A stretch of 64,000 bases of DNA from Haemaphysalis longicornis (lineage: Eukaryota > Arthropoda > Arachnida > Ixodida > Ixodidae): contig CM023449.1 of the NCBI GenBank assembly GCA_013339765.2, forward strand, positions 111,167,778-111,231,777, in the 5' to 3' direction. This document shows positions 23,517-33,010 of this stretch, piece after piece. The notes under the pieces are model-generated. The model ran no database searches, was not told where the DNA came from, and saw only the letters and a program-made list of their open reading frames with translations. Within the stretch, counting starts at the first letter, position 1. Each line of letters begins with the position of its first letter. The position numbers and the translations under genes were made by a program.

Positions 23517-24493
23517 AATATACTGTGGAATGCTTCATAAAACTCGAGAATGGTTTTTTTTTTTTTAAAATGCGCGTGAATCTGGATTTCCTCCGTTTTT
23601 TCTTCGAAGAGTACATGTTTAGCGGTGCGCAGCAATTATTTATTTTCGTTCCAAAATTCACATAAAAATTTCCAGTTTTGCTTCTGAATTCTCTGTAATA
23701 CTATCAATAAGTAACAGTTTGCCTTGTACAAAAAAATTATCAAACGTCTGCACATTCACTGGAAGTTGCTTTCACTGTTTCGTGTCTCAGGATCTTGTGA
23801 AGACCTGGCCGACCGGCTTCTTTTTCTGGCGCTGTAGGCGCGTCAGGAACAAAATGATGCAAACATGTTTTAATGATTATTGAAGTACATTCACAGGTTA
23901 ACATCTGGGGAGAATTTCAGCAAAATCGAAGAAGTGTTTTTTTTAATAGGCCTCTGAACTCGGAGGTTTTAGTTTTTTCTTCACAATTGTGCGCCATTCA
24001 CTTTATTTAACCGTAGTGTGCACAGACACAATATTTAACGGCCCTATTTGTGCTTGCCAGGAGCAAGCCCTCATTCAAATTGTAACGCTCTAGCTCCATT
24101 ACTTACGATAATACTGGCCCGCAAAGTACACAACAAAATGCGCTCTGAGCAAGATTTGGAAATTTATTACAAAAAATATATGTTCTTCTAGCCAACAATA
24201 TTTTGGGCGCGAAATGTACACCAGGCGTAGATTAAGCATAAAAATTACCACTCCCGCCTGATTAGTATATTTTTTGCTAGACGTCGCTAAATTTGGCCGC
24301 GGCGCATGGGCAGGTAGCGGCCGGGGTCCACGCGGGTGGGTTCCAAATTTTTTTTCAGTCGGCCAAAAATTTTTCCGCCGAAATATTTGTAAATCCGCAC
24401 ATTACATACATGCGGGAATGAGTTAAAAAAATTTCAAGCGAATTGAAGAGGTCGACCAGCCATGCTTTGTTCGATCTTATCTGAAATGACCCA
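23517..24493 (-). repeat. Right long terminal inverted repeat
   Basis: This is the reverse-complement partner of 20862-21835. It runs from about CTGTGGAATGCTTCATAAAA to the terminal CTGAAATGACCCA. A poly-T run near 23553 and single-base indels are the main differences. Confidence 0.75.
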
Positions 24494-24959
24494 CTTCACC
24501 TTTAAAACGATTACTCATGTTAATTCGGCAAAATCTTCATTTTCTCCGAACGGGGCAACTTGAGTTATCTTGGTGACCGCGACTGGAGACACCGCGTACC
24601 TCGAGCTACCAAACATAAGCGATTGCCTAACGTGGCGAAAAGTTCAAAGGTAAAAAGTTAGAAGCCGCGAACGGCGGCCGTCGGAGTCTTGGTCAAGCTG
24701 CTTAGATGGGCTTTTTGTCTGCTTATCAACCAGAAGCGCCGGGAAAATGCTGAGCGTGAGGGTAACTTCTGTAGACCTGGTTCATACATTCGTTTATACT
24801 ATGCCGTATGGCATACTTCAAATCCTCCTCCCAAATCATCAAGCCTCGAAAAGGGCCCACACCTAAGTTTGATTAAAACAGCCACCTAACATTGTTTTCT
24901 GAAATTTAGCCAACTTTCCCCTCTTCTTGGTTTTGCAATATGAACCATCTGAAAAACCA

Positions 24960-26005
24960 TCCTAAGCTAACAAGCCTGGCTTTCCTTCAAATCACCATCA
25001 CTCCTCACCGAACACTGAATAGCTGCCACCGCTTCATAACAGAGACCGTACTGTTGAATGAAATGAATCTTATGCCCTTGAAGGTCTGAGAGAGCAGGGA
25101 GTAACTTCTGTAAAGCTGATAACCATTAGACGTGATAACAATGAAATTAAAACTAAGCTCCTGATTGTGATATTTGGCCTAAGTACACTTGCTGTGTTTC
25201 GCAAAAGCAGCTTTCATACACTTCCGCACAAGGCCTACATACCGAACAGGCGCCGTTGTTTTAAATGTCAACGGTTCAGGCATGGTTCCATATACTGCCC
25301 AGAAAACGCCCTTGCGCAAATTTCTCAGACCATTATCACCCGAGTGAAAACTTTCAGAGCACACATGTGAGGTGCTTCAATTGTGATGGAACGCATCCAG
25401 CCTATTCTAGGTCATGCAAAAAAATAAACGATGACAAAGAAATAATCAAATGAAACTTCCTCAATATATCTCATTGCCCGTATCGCGTAACCAATATTCA
25501 AATCTTCCGTCTGGAATATATGTCGAGGCAGCACGCCCAGGGGTGGAGCGGCTTCTTGAGTCAGCGGTGGACGCAGTACTGTTAAGCGGACTGTGTTCCG
25601 CATCAGCTCCCTCCAGGCTGCCTCCAAAAGCACCTTCTGTCGCTGCACAGCCTACGAAACGCGAAGATGCTGGGAGATATTCAGCCGTGTTAATCGTGAA
25701 ACGGCTCCATCTGCCCGTGCTCATTCGGCCACCAATACTTCTGAGGGTGTAGAGGGCATGAACCCTGAAAGCCCTGCCTCTGCTGCCACATTTCCCGCAC
25801 CGCGCCCTACGCCTGCTAAGCAGGCAGTTGGGGCACAAAACTTTTCTCGCGGTGGTCGTCCAAGGGACCCCAATTCTCTCACGCCGTGGGGGCCTGACGA
25901 GGACATGGATTTCACTGTAGCACCAAATGAGCGTCGCGGCCCTGCTGGCTGCGGAAAAAAGACTCGTTCTCAAATTACTTGTCTGAAATCTGATGCAGTT
26001 ACATA
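24960..26005 (+). pseudogene. LINE-D gag-like ORF with CCHC zinc knuckles
   Basis: Around 25085-25450 the frames read GVTSVKLITIRRDNNEIK, then YIPNRRRCFKCQRFRHGS, IYCPE, HPSENFQSTHVRCFNCDGTH and PAYSRSCKKIND. This is the three-knuckle array of I/Jockey-type ORF1 proteins. One knuckle pair has lost a Cys (CANFSDHYHPSENF). It is followed by MKLPQYISLPVSRNQYSNL and a Pro/Ser/Ala-rich C-terminus to 26005. The knuckles bind the element RNA in the RNP. Two frameshifts break it. The long minus-strand frame over 25461-26033 is its shadow. Confidence 0.75.
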
Positions 26006-26084
26006 AAATACCCCACACAACTATATGTTTCATGGTATAAATCTATAGCTGTAATCAAAGTCGAAAATCTAGGTCAATAAGTGT

Positions 26085-26368
26085 AGGGGCCCAATGAAAC
26101 TTCTAAATGATGTATATAAAATCCCTTACAAAAACCAATCAGGCATTGTATGCCTGCAGGAGACACATCTAAATTCCTAACACACCACTTTTCCAAACAT
26201 ACCAGTTTCCAGGAAAGAAAGAGATAGTTCAGCCAACTATTCAGGGGGAGTAGCCATTGTTACGCAAAAAGCTATTCCGTGCCCGAGCCTTCAGCTACTC
26301 GCTAGACTTGAAGTGGTAGTGGTAGTGGTCACCGCTTTTAATAAGTTGATCACAGTATCCTCTTCGCA
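26085..26368 (+). pseudogene. LINE-D endonuclease, N-terminal piece
   Basis: The frame reads GIVCLQETHLNS, with the catalytic Glu of the QETHL motif, then SANYSGGVAIVTQKAIPCPS and FNKLITVSS. These are the first strands of an apurinic-like endonuclease of LINEs, which nicks the target site. It stops at the MITE at 26369 and continues at 26750 with YIHFTRP-like sequence. Confidence 0.75.
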
Positions 26369-26749
26369 CAGTGAGGTCCACTGTTAAACGGAAAAGGCGA
26401 GCGCGTGGCCGCTGCGCTCCGCGAAGCGCCGACGCCGATGAGGAGCGACAATTGCACACAGGCGGCGCTGGCGTACTGACCACTCCAGGAGGAAGAAGCC
26501 GCTCAGTCGTCTGCTACCGCGCTTCGCCGTGCAGCTCAGGTGAGGTCCTTCGAGTGCGAAATTCCGCAGCTACCGCAAGCTCAGCGGCGCAGCGAGCGCT
26601 GTAGCAAACGACAGAGTGGCTTCCCTCCTCTCATGCGATCAGTGCGCAAGTGACGGCTAACTCCAATTCTCGCCAATTCTCGGAGGCCGAGCTTCGCAGA
26701 GCACAGCTGCCACGCACTCGCCGTTTCCTTTTAACAGTGAACCGCACTG
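26369..26749. mobile_element. 381-bp MITE with ~47-bp terminal inverted repeats
   Basis: The ends CAGTGAGGTCCACTGTTAAA and, inverted, CAGTGCGGTTCACTGTTAAA continue as matching arms through GGAAA..GGCGAG.GCGTGGC.GCTGC. The right flank is TA and the left flank is CA, so a TA target duplication with one changed base is likely; that would fit a Tc1/mariner-type MITE. It is GC-rich compared with the LINE around it. It has no coding capacity, and open frames inside are chance. It interrupts the endonuclease between TVSS and YIHF. Confidence 0.75.
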
Positions 26750-26969
26750 TACATTTCACCAGACCACTCCTTAACTAGTTCGGAATTCGAATCCCTAGTA
26801 AAGAGCTTCCTGAACCATTCAATTTGGTAGGCGACCTAAATGTCCTTGGACTCTTAAAGAACCAATACTCGGGGTCGTTTATTTAAAATTGCCTTGTGTC
26901 ATCTGGGACTTGTTGATTCAAACAAAAAATAGGTTGAATGATCGGTTGAAGAATAGTATTACTCAGAAC
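26750..26969 (+). pseudogene. LINE-D endonuclease, middle piece
   Basis: The frame has PEPFNLVGDLNV followed by SGSFI and NCLVSSGTC, corresponding to the GDFNAH region of LINE endonucleases (here GDLNV, so the Asn is kept and the His lost). It ends at the 8-bp hAT target site. Confidence 0.7.
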
Positions 26970-28994
26970 CAGGGTGTCGAACCGAAAAAAATACCGGTTC
27001 GGTTACGGTTCGGGTTCGGGTGAAATAATTTCGTTCCGGTTCAGTTCCGGTTCGACAAAATCACGTACCGAACCGGTTCGCGAACCGGTTCGGGAGCTTG
27101 AACCGGTTCGCGAACCGGTTCGATGAGTTGCATTGTCACTGAAATTAGAAAAAAAATATTTAGTAGTTTAAAGCGACAGTAAAATCAAAACACAAACAAA
27201 AACTCAAAATGCTGCTGTTCCCCAAGGGCAGAGGCGCAATTGCGAAGCAAACTTTAAACATTCACGAGATATTAGAAAAACAGATGAAGTGGTGACGATT
27301 TACCACCTACTTTCTCGTCCAGACTTTATGTTGTCCTAGCGACTATTCATATAGCAACCGCCAAGAGATATGACGGTGGGATATATTTTCTGCCTTTTCA
27401 TTTTTCGCAATCGTCGCTATGGAATCGCCCATCACGCTAACCTTGAAGCCTTAAATTTAGGTCTGCGTACTGGCGCGTACAAATATCAGCGCTTAATAGT
27501 GTGCATTACAATCAGGATGTCATCGTACCGCCTGACCCCCGGCCATCGTTCCGTGTGCTACATTGCGGAATCTTATAACAGATTATGCTGTGACAAAATG
27601 AAAGGGAAATTTGACGCGCGGAGCATGAATGAACATTTTTGGGTAGACGTTCTTCAATTCGTCCACAGCAGTACTCCCCTCCGACCCGCCGCGGTGGCTG
27701 AGTGGCTAGGCGCTGCTGAGCGCGAGGTCGCGGGTTCGATTCCCGGCCTCGGCGGCCGCTTTTCTGATGGAGGCGAAAAGCAAAAACGCCCGTGTGTACG
27801 AAATTTCTGCGCACGTTAAAGATCCCCAGGTGGTCAAAATTAATCCGAAGCCCTCCACTACGGCGCGCCTCATCGCCTGCGCTGCGTCGGCGCGTTAAAC
27901 CCCACAATCAAATCAAATCAGTACTCCCCTCCGGAACGAGTAGCAGTAGAAGTAATGTAGCGAATTGGGCAGTCAGTACAAGTGCACCTTCGAAAAAAAA
28001 AAGCAGATCTGAAAGAGACAAAACTGCAGAACAAACAAACAAACAGAAAAGATCACCGCTGTGCGAATGGGACAGTGTGAGGTACCGGCCTGCCTTTCTG
28101 CACGTGTCATCTGCTTTATTACTGTTTCTGCTTCCAAGACAAGGTCAAAGGCTGCAGTTTCTTGCCAAGGGATTAAGTGCGCACCTTAACAGTTTTCCCT
28201 GGCATATCTGTTGTTATTTGTACTTGTAAGAAACGGAGCTTGTCCACTGTACTGTCCTCAAAAACGGTCGTGGGTAAGGGACATCGAAGCCACTTGTGGT
28301 CAGCAGCAGGCGGTTTAGCCACTGAGCAGCTCCTGCGGTCACACTTGTCAAGTATTAACAATTTGCAGGTGTCGGACCTTTTAAACAAATTATGAGGAGG
28401 AGGAGGAGGAATAAACTTTATTTATGCGAGCCTTAGGTGCTGCTGTCTGGGCACCCGCCTGGTGGGGGGAACAAATTATGAAATGCAAAAAGTTTGCACA
28501 CATCGGGAATGGGCTTTCGCTGCTGCGCACTGGAGCACTCCTGCAGCCTGATTGCTCCACTAAAGTCGCAGCTAGGGAAGGGCAAAGTCGTTTTATATCC
28601 CCTGCAAGCTGCGGAGAATGACATTTCGTTTGGTCAGCTTGCGCTACGCTCGCGCTTCCAGCAGCAACAGACCATTGCTACATTGGTGCTCATTCATTTC
28701 TCTTGTGGCGTGAGTGTTCAATTGTCTGGAAGGGAAAGTGCGCGAGCGGCTCCGAAGTTGATGGTACCTACGTGGAAGAAAAAAAGGCCTGAATTGCATT
28801 GACTGTGCAGTGTCAACAACGGAGGGTCAAACCGTTTCGGCATGAACCGGTAACCGTTATTTCTTTTTTCGGTTCAGTTCCGGTTCGGGTTCAGCGCGCT
28901 CAAAAAATAACGGTTCGGGTTCGGGTTCAGTTCCGGCAAAAATAGCGGTTCAGTTCCGGTTTTCGGTTCGGTTCGGTTCCGGTTCGACACCCTG
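26970..28994. mobile_element. Non-autonomous hAT-type DNA transposon, 2025 bp, exact 8-bp target duplication
   Basis: The ends CAGGGTGTCGAACCG and CGGTTCGACACCCTG are inverted repeats with the CAGGG...CCCTG form usual in hAT elements. The flanks are identical: CTCAGAAC at 26962-26969 and again at 28995-29002. The first ~160 and last ~160 bp are dense arrays of GGTTCGG / GAACCGG motifs in both orientations, probably transposase-binding subterminal repeats. No transposase is recognisable inside. It carries a Ruka SINE (27684-27918) and a (GGA)n patch near 28393. Removing it with one CTCAGAAC rejoins the LINE-D endonuclease in frame (TQNTFSYIDL). Confidence 0.92.
27684..27918 (+). mobile_element. 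Ruka-type SINE nested in the hAT element
   Basis: The A box is TGGCTGAGTGG (27695-27705) and the B box GGTTCGATTCC (27733-27743), both consensus. The body matches the copy at 32743. The tail is short (ATCAAATCAAAT). A perfect 15-bp target duplication, CAGTACTCCCCTCCG, lies at 27669-27683 and 27919-27933. It must be younger than the hAT insertion. Confidence 0.93.
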
Positions 28995-29400
28995 CTCAGA
29001 ACACATTTTCGTACATAGACTTGCCAATTGGTGCAAGCATTCTTTTAGCATTAATCGAGTGGATGGTTGGCACCATTCCATACGGAGGTGGCCACTTCCA
29101 AGTATTCTCAAAACGCATACCTAACGTCCCCAACGCTCCCATTTCAATAAAATTATTCAAGGAAACCGGTTCGGAATTGAAGAAATTTAAGGAGAAGTCA
29201 CAACTGACGAACGCTTCAATATGCTCCCTAAATATTGACGAAGCTTGTGACATATCATCGATGCTGCTGAAAATTCCATTGCCCGGTTCCCTGGTAACAC
29301 GCGTAACATGAGAAAACCCTGGTAGAATAAGGAGCCCAGACCGACACGACATGTTCAGAACAAAGCCTAGGATGTCCTTTGAAGATACCCAACTACACAA
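28995..29400 (+). pseudogene. LINE-D endonuclease, C-terminal piece
   Basis: The plus frame gives NTFSYIDL, IEWMVGTIPYGGGHFQVF (degraded form of the YGSDHFPV motif, with both Ser-Asp replaced by Gly-Gly), and LKKFKEKSQLT then LNIDEACDISSMLLKIPLPG. The SDH catalytic motif is therefore lost. It is followed by the linker to RT. Confidence 0.75.
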
Positions 29401-29699
29401 AACCTCATTACTTTAAGTGTGCTAAAGCAGAGGCACGGCGCGTTCGTCGACAGGCAAGGGGGGAAAGCTCGCGATGTTTTTAACTTCAATAAATTCATAT
29501 ACAGATACACGCAAAATCTGGAAAACAATTAGACATCTCATTGGACAATACCTTTGAAATTACCACTATTCACTAGCGCAAGTGACACCGTTGAGGATCA
29601 AGCGAACGCACAAGCCCAAAACTTTGTATACGTCTGAAGCTCTGCCTACTACCCGCACCTTCAAACAACACACAAAATCCTTAAAGAGAAAATCGATTC

Positions 29700-30320
29700 C
29701 GGACAGTAAACAATCCGGTTAGTCCTACAACTATAAATTATCTCCACAAAAACTGTTTGCTTTGGACACATAACTCTTCTGCGCCGGGAGGACAATGTTA
29801 CTTATAATGTAATCCAACACCTGCCCCCAGACACCATCTAAGCACTCCTATACATATATAACAAAATTTGGCAGCACAGATACTTTCCTAGGTTTTGGAG
29901 AGAAGCGATTGTAACTGCCGTACTGAAAGAGGGAAATAATTCCTCAATGCCATCAGTTACCGCCCAATAGCTCTGACCATTTGCCTTAGTAAAATCTGAA
30001 AAAAATGAATAATTGAATGTTGTATTATCTTGAATACAATGGCACACTTGACAGTTGTCAGCCGGGTTTTTGATCCGGCAGATCAACAAGTGATCAGCTC
30101 ATTGCAATCGAATCCTATGAGAAGGATACTTTTATACACAGTCAGCATTGCCTCTCTTTGTGTTTGGGTTTAGCAAAGGCATATAACACAACGTGGCGTT
30201 ATGGTGTCGTTCGCGACCTAAACTTGTGGTATATCGGTAATTAGGCCTAATGCAATAGAAAGCCACACATCAGAACGAACCTTTAAAGTAAGGGTGGGTA
30301 CATCATTATCAAAAAAACTC
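29700..30320 (+). pseudogene. LINE-D reverse transcriptase, N-terminal half
   Basis: Readable pieces are YNVIQHLPPDTI, YNKIWQHRYFPRFWREAIVT, AVLKEGN, QLSAGF, GRSTSDQLIAIESYEKDTF and LAKAYNTTWRYGVVRDLN. They align in order with LINE-A (IWLSGHIPNSWKEAIVVAFL, AGFRAGRSTNDQLVSLESY, PEKAYDTAWRYGILSDL). Motif A Asp is changed in this copy. There are several stops and shifts. It ends at SERTFKVRVGTSLS, where foreign GC-rich DNA begins. Confidence 0.75.
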
Positions 30321-31094
30321 CCCCCACCTCCCCGAAGGGGATCGTGCGGAAATTCGAATGCATTGGGTGCACCGATGATTGCGCTGCGGCAAGCAGTAAC
30401 GGAGAGAGGCGTGCGCTCCACTGCATTATATAACATTTTCCGAGCGCAGCGAGCGGAGAGAGGGTACGCGGAGAGGAGAGAGAGACCCGCGCAACACGCC
30501 CGCCCTGCGCGCGAGCTCTCTCTCCCGCCGAGCTCCGCGATGCGAGCGCCCTCACACGCCCGAGAGCGCTCCTCCTCTCCACCCACTCTCCGCTACTCCG
30601 CCCGAGCTCCGGGATGCGAGCGCCCTCACACGCCCGAGCGCGCTCCTTCTCTCCCCTTGCCCTCCGCTACTCCCGCCCGAGCTACTACCTGCTCCGGTTG
30701 CTAGGCGCGCCAACGGCTGTTGCTAGGGGCGAGGAGGGGCGCGGAGAGATAACACCTGTGGGCGCACGCCGATGGAGCACGACAACCCCCGACTAAGAAA
30801 TGCATTCGATGCTCACAGAAGAGGGGGTAGTGTAGCGGTGTCTATTGTTACAATGGCGACGCGGTCAATCCCGCTAATGGTAGCGCGAGACTGGACTGGA
30901 CGAAGAGAAGGACGAAGGTCTCTTGCTGGTGCTCTTGCTGTAGCGGCGCGGGTCCGCCGCGCCGACACGACGACGACGACGACGAAGGCAGAACTACGAG
31001 GCGCGCGCTCACGTGCGCTCGCGCTGGAGGAATGCAGGCGCACGCCGACGGAGCACGACAACCCCCGACTAAGAAATGCATGCGCATTAAAAGA
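30321..31094. mobile_element. GC-rich insert in LINE-D RT with internal repeats
   Basis: It separates VRVGTSLS from the RT motif-B region (VIGVPHARVLCCTLF), so it is an insertion of about 775 bp; the exact ends are uncertain. It holds two tandem ~72-bp units (about 30527-30598 and 30599-30673; CCGAGCTCCG and CGCCCTCACACGCCCGAG), a 44-bp direct repeat (30762-30805 and 31038-31081; GAGCACGACAACCCCCGACT) and a (CGA)n patch near 30968. No family is recognised. The overlapping frames on both strands are products of its base composition. Confidence 0.6.
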
Positions 31095-31780
31095 TGCATT
31101 GAAGTAATTGGTGTTCCTCATGCCAGAGTTCTGTGCTGCACGCTGTTTACTATAAAAATAAACGCACTAGGAACGCACATCCACCTTCAATTTTGCACTC
31201 TGTGTACGCCGACAATATACCAGTCAGCTCTAAATCTTCGAAAACCTATCTTTTCGAACGTGAGATACAACTAGCTGTGAAAAGATTTTTGAATTTGACA
31301 GAAAAAAAACTGATTTAAACTGAATCCCCAAACGAACACATGCGTTCGGCTTTCTTGGCACCATGGCATATAACCACAGAAAGTGTTTAGCTCAAGAAAG
31401 TAGACATACCGGTGAAAATTCAACACAAGTTTCTTCGTGTTTTGATGGATTGAAAACTCCCGTTTATCCCACACATAAAACACCTGAATAAGAAATGTAT
31501 AAAAATAGTTATTTGGCTAAAAGTAATTTCCATTACACGTATGGAGCGGACAAAGCATGCCTCTTAAGGCTTTTTAATAGTCTTTTAAGATCTCTCGTTT
31601 AGAATACGGTAGTGCGGTCTACAGATCATCACAAAAAGGTCTTTTAAAATGTTAGACCCAGTGCTACACTTGGCGCTCCGACTTGCGTCCGGTGCTTTCC
31701 GACGAGCCTTGCGCAAGGTTTGTACCTGGAGTGTGATCAGTGGAGCCTGGAATGTCGGTGAACCAAGACTGGTTTATTGT
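31095..31780 (+). pseudogene. LINE-D reverse transcriptase, C-terminal half and thumb
   Basis: VIGVPHARVLCCTLFTIKIN (motif B, GVPQGGVLSCTLF in LINE-A) is followed by SVYADNIPV (catalytic box; the second Asp is now Asn), then, after shifts, RLEYGSAVYR-like and LDPVLHLALRLASGAF near 31590-31720, matching LINE-A LDYGSVVYG and LDPVLHLGFRLSSGAF. The loss of an active-site Asp and many stops show it is dead. Confidence 0.75.
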
Positions 31781-32339
31781 ATTCTTTAAAAGTCACCTCG
31801 ATTAAAAATCATCTATGTGGTAATATTTCAAAAAAACATGTCTCCTAAAAACTTCGCCTTAAACTATCTGTCAATTCTTAGACGTTTCACATTCCAAGTC
31901 AGCCTGCAAGCTTGTCATATAAGGATCTCCTTCCAAGAAACTTACACAACTGGTATTTGAGATGTGTTTGCTCCCGGGAACTTGCCCTCAATTGCTTGTG
32001 ATATGTCCTGTAAATATTTTATCAGAAAGAATGCTCCCAAAGAAGTGATTTTACAACGTTTTTTGTATTTGCAGGACAAGTACCGATTCAATTGTTTTTA
32101 AGCAGATGGCTCGAAGTCTGCTTCCGCTGTGTCATCCGCCGACTGGCCGAACCTTAACGTTCTCAAAACAATAAACATTAGCACCAGCATTTTTATGGTG
32201 GAACCACATAATATTTTACTCGCACAAACACGCGCTATAAAAACCAAAACACACAAATCAATTTTTTGCAGACCCTGAGCGTTGTCGCAGCATTGAAAGA
32301 CAGGGAGAGCTAGTAGAAACATGATTCTAAATGATTTCA

Positions 32340-32742
32340 TCAAATAGATATTGTTGACCTATTCTTACAACATCCAAATAATAGTTCGCTGGGTGCCTGG
32401 GCACAGTGACATTATGGGGAATGAAATTGCAAATAGATTCTCTGGTAAGGCAGCACACCGAAGTACCTAAGGTCTGCACTTGTCAGGCGAGCCTAATCTG
32501 CCTCTAGCGTTTTCTTCCACTCTAATATCACATGGTCCCAGTGTTAGGGACGTCCGTGCAGTACTTGCAGTTTTTTGGATATGTGCTCCGTTACATCGGA
32601 TGTAGCAATGTGCAGTGGGAGCATGTTTCTGTTTGTAATCTTCTCAGAATTACTTGCTCTTCTCTGTGACGTTTTCATGGAGACATCCGCATTTTCTAGG
32701 AAATGGAACACTTTTCTAATATGAATGTCGAAACTCTCAAAA
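32340..32742 (+). pseudogene. LINE-D RNase H C-terminal part and tail
   Basis: The frame reads IIVRWVPGHSDIMGNEIANR then FSGKAAHR (32380-32465), the last strand and helix of a LINE RNase H (GH-x2-I-x-GNE-x-A). The usual Asp after GNExA is Asn. A broken C-terminal segment follows until the Ruka insertion. The earlier RNase H motifs were not recognised. Confidence 0.7.
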
Positions 32743-32981
32743 CCCGCCGCGGTGGCTTAGTGGCTAAGGCGTTGCGCTGCTGAGCACGAGGTCGCGGGTT
32801 CGATTCCCGGCCGCGGCGGCCGCTTTTCTGATGGAGGCGAAAAGCAAAAACGCCCGTGTGTACGAGATTTCGGCGCACGTTAAAGACCCCCAGGTGGTCA
32901 AAATTAATCCGGAGCCCTCCACTACGGCGCGCCTCATCGCCTGCGTTGCGTCGGCGCGTTAACCCTACAATCAATCAAATC
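32743..32981 (+). mobile_element. Ruka-type SINE, intact copy
   Basis: This is the best-preserved copy. A box TGGCTTAGTGG is at 32753-32763 and B box GGTTCGATTCC at 32797-32807. The body has TTTTCTGATGGAGGCGAAAA, GTTAAAGACCCCCAGGTGG and GCGCGCCTCATCGCCTGCG, and the tail is ATCAATCAAATC. It is flanked by perfect 11-bp duplications AACTCTCAAAA at 32732-32742 and 32982-32992, so it was mobilised by a LINE machinery and is young. It could in principle still be transcribed by pol III. Confidence 0.95.
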
Positions 32982-33010
32982 AACTCTCAAAAATATTAGC
33001 CGATATTGCG

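Larger units (their letters stand above)
20862..24493. mobile_element. DNA-transposon-like element with ~1-kb terminal inverted repeats and a transposase-like gene
   Basis: The ends TGGGTCATTTCAG (20862) and CTGAAATGACCCA (ending 24493) are perfect inverted repeats. They open two arms, about 20862-21835 and 23517-24493, that stay reverse-complementary over almost their whole length with small indels. Shared landmarks include AACAAAGCATGGCTGGTCGA, CCGGCCGCTACCTGCCCATG and AACTGTTACT. The 1.7-kb loop holds a damaged gene (22640-23199). No convincing target duplication was found (TCTCCATC left, CTTCACCT right, at best a decayed 8-mer). The superfamily is unassigned. Arms of this length suggest a snap-back or long-TIR class of element. 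Confidence 0.75.
24690..33010 (+). mobile_element. LINE-D: degenerate I/Jockey-like non-LTR retrotransposon with four insertions
   Basis: Its parts read in one direction: gag with CCHC knuckles (24960-26005), endonuclease (26085-29400, in three pieces), RT (29700-31350, in two pieces), thumb (31500-31760) and RNase H (32340-32500). The interruptions are a MITE at 26369, a hAT element at 26970, a GC-rich insert at 30321 and a Ruka SINE at 32743. The gag-EN-RT-RNase H order points to the I group. LINE-A near the right edge is a related, better preserved copy and was the guide for aligning fragments. The 5' end near 24690 is a guess; the long-TIR element stops at 24493. Confidence 0.75.

Noticed and set aside
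20862..24493. Assembly artefact (chimeric inverted join) as explanation of the 1-kb arms
   Set aside because: The arms differ by many small substitutions and indels, and they bracket a distinct 1.7-kb gene-bearing loop with sharp, matching ends.
25461..26033. 190-codon open frame (-)
   Set aside because: Antisense of LINE-D gag, whose sense strand shows clear CCHC knuckles.
27684..27760. tRNA gene
   Set aside because: A and B boxes are present, but the sequence continues into the Ruka body and has target duplications; it is the SINE promoter head.
30218..31121. Overlapping frames of 99-136 codons on both strands
   Set aside because: They arise from the GC-rich tandem repeats in the insert; no domain.
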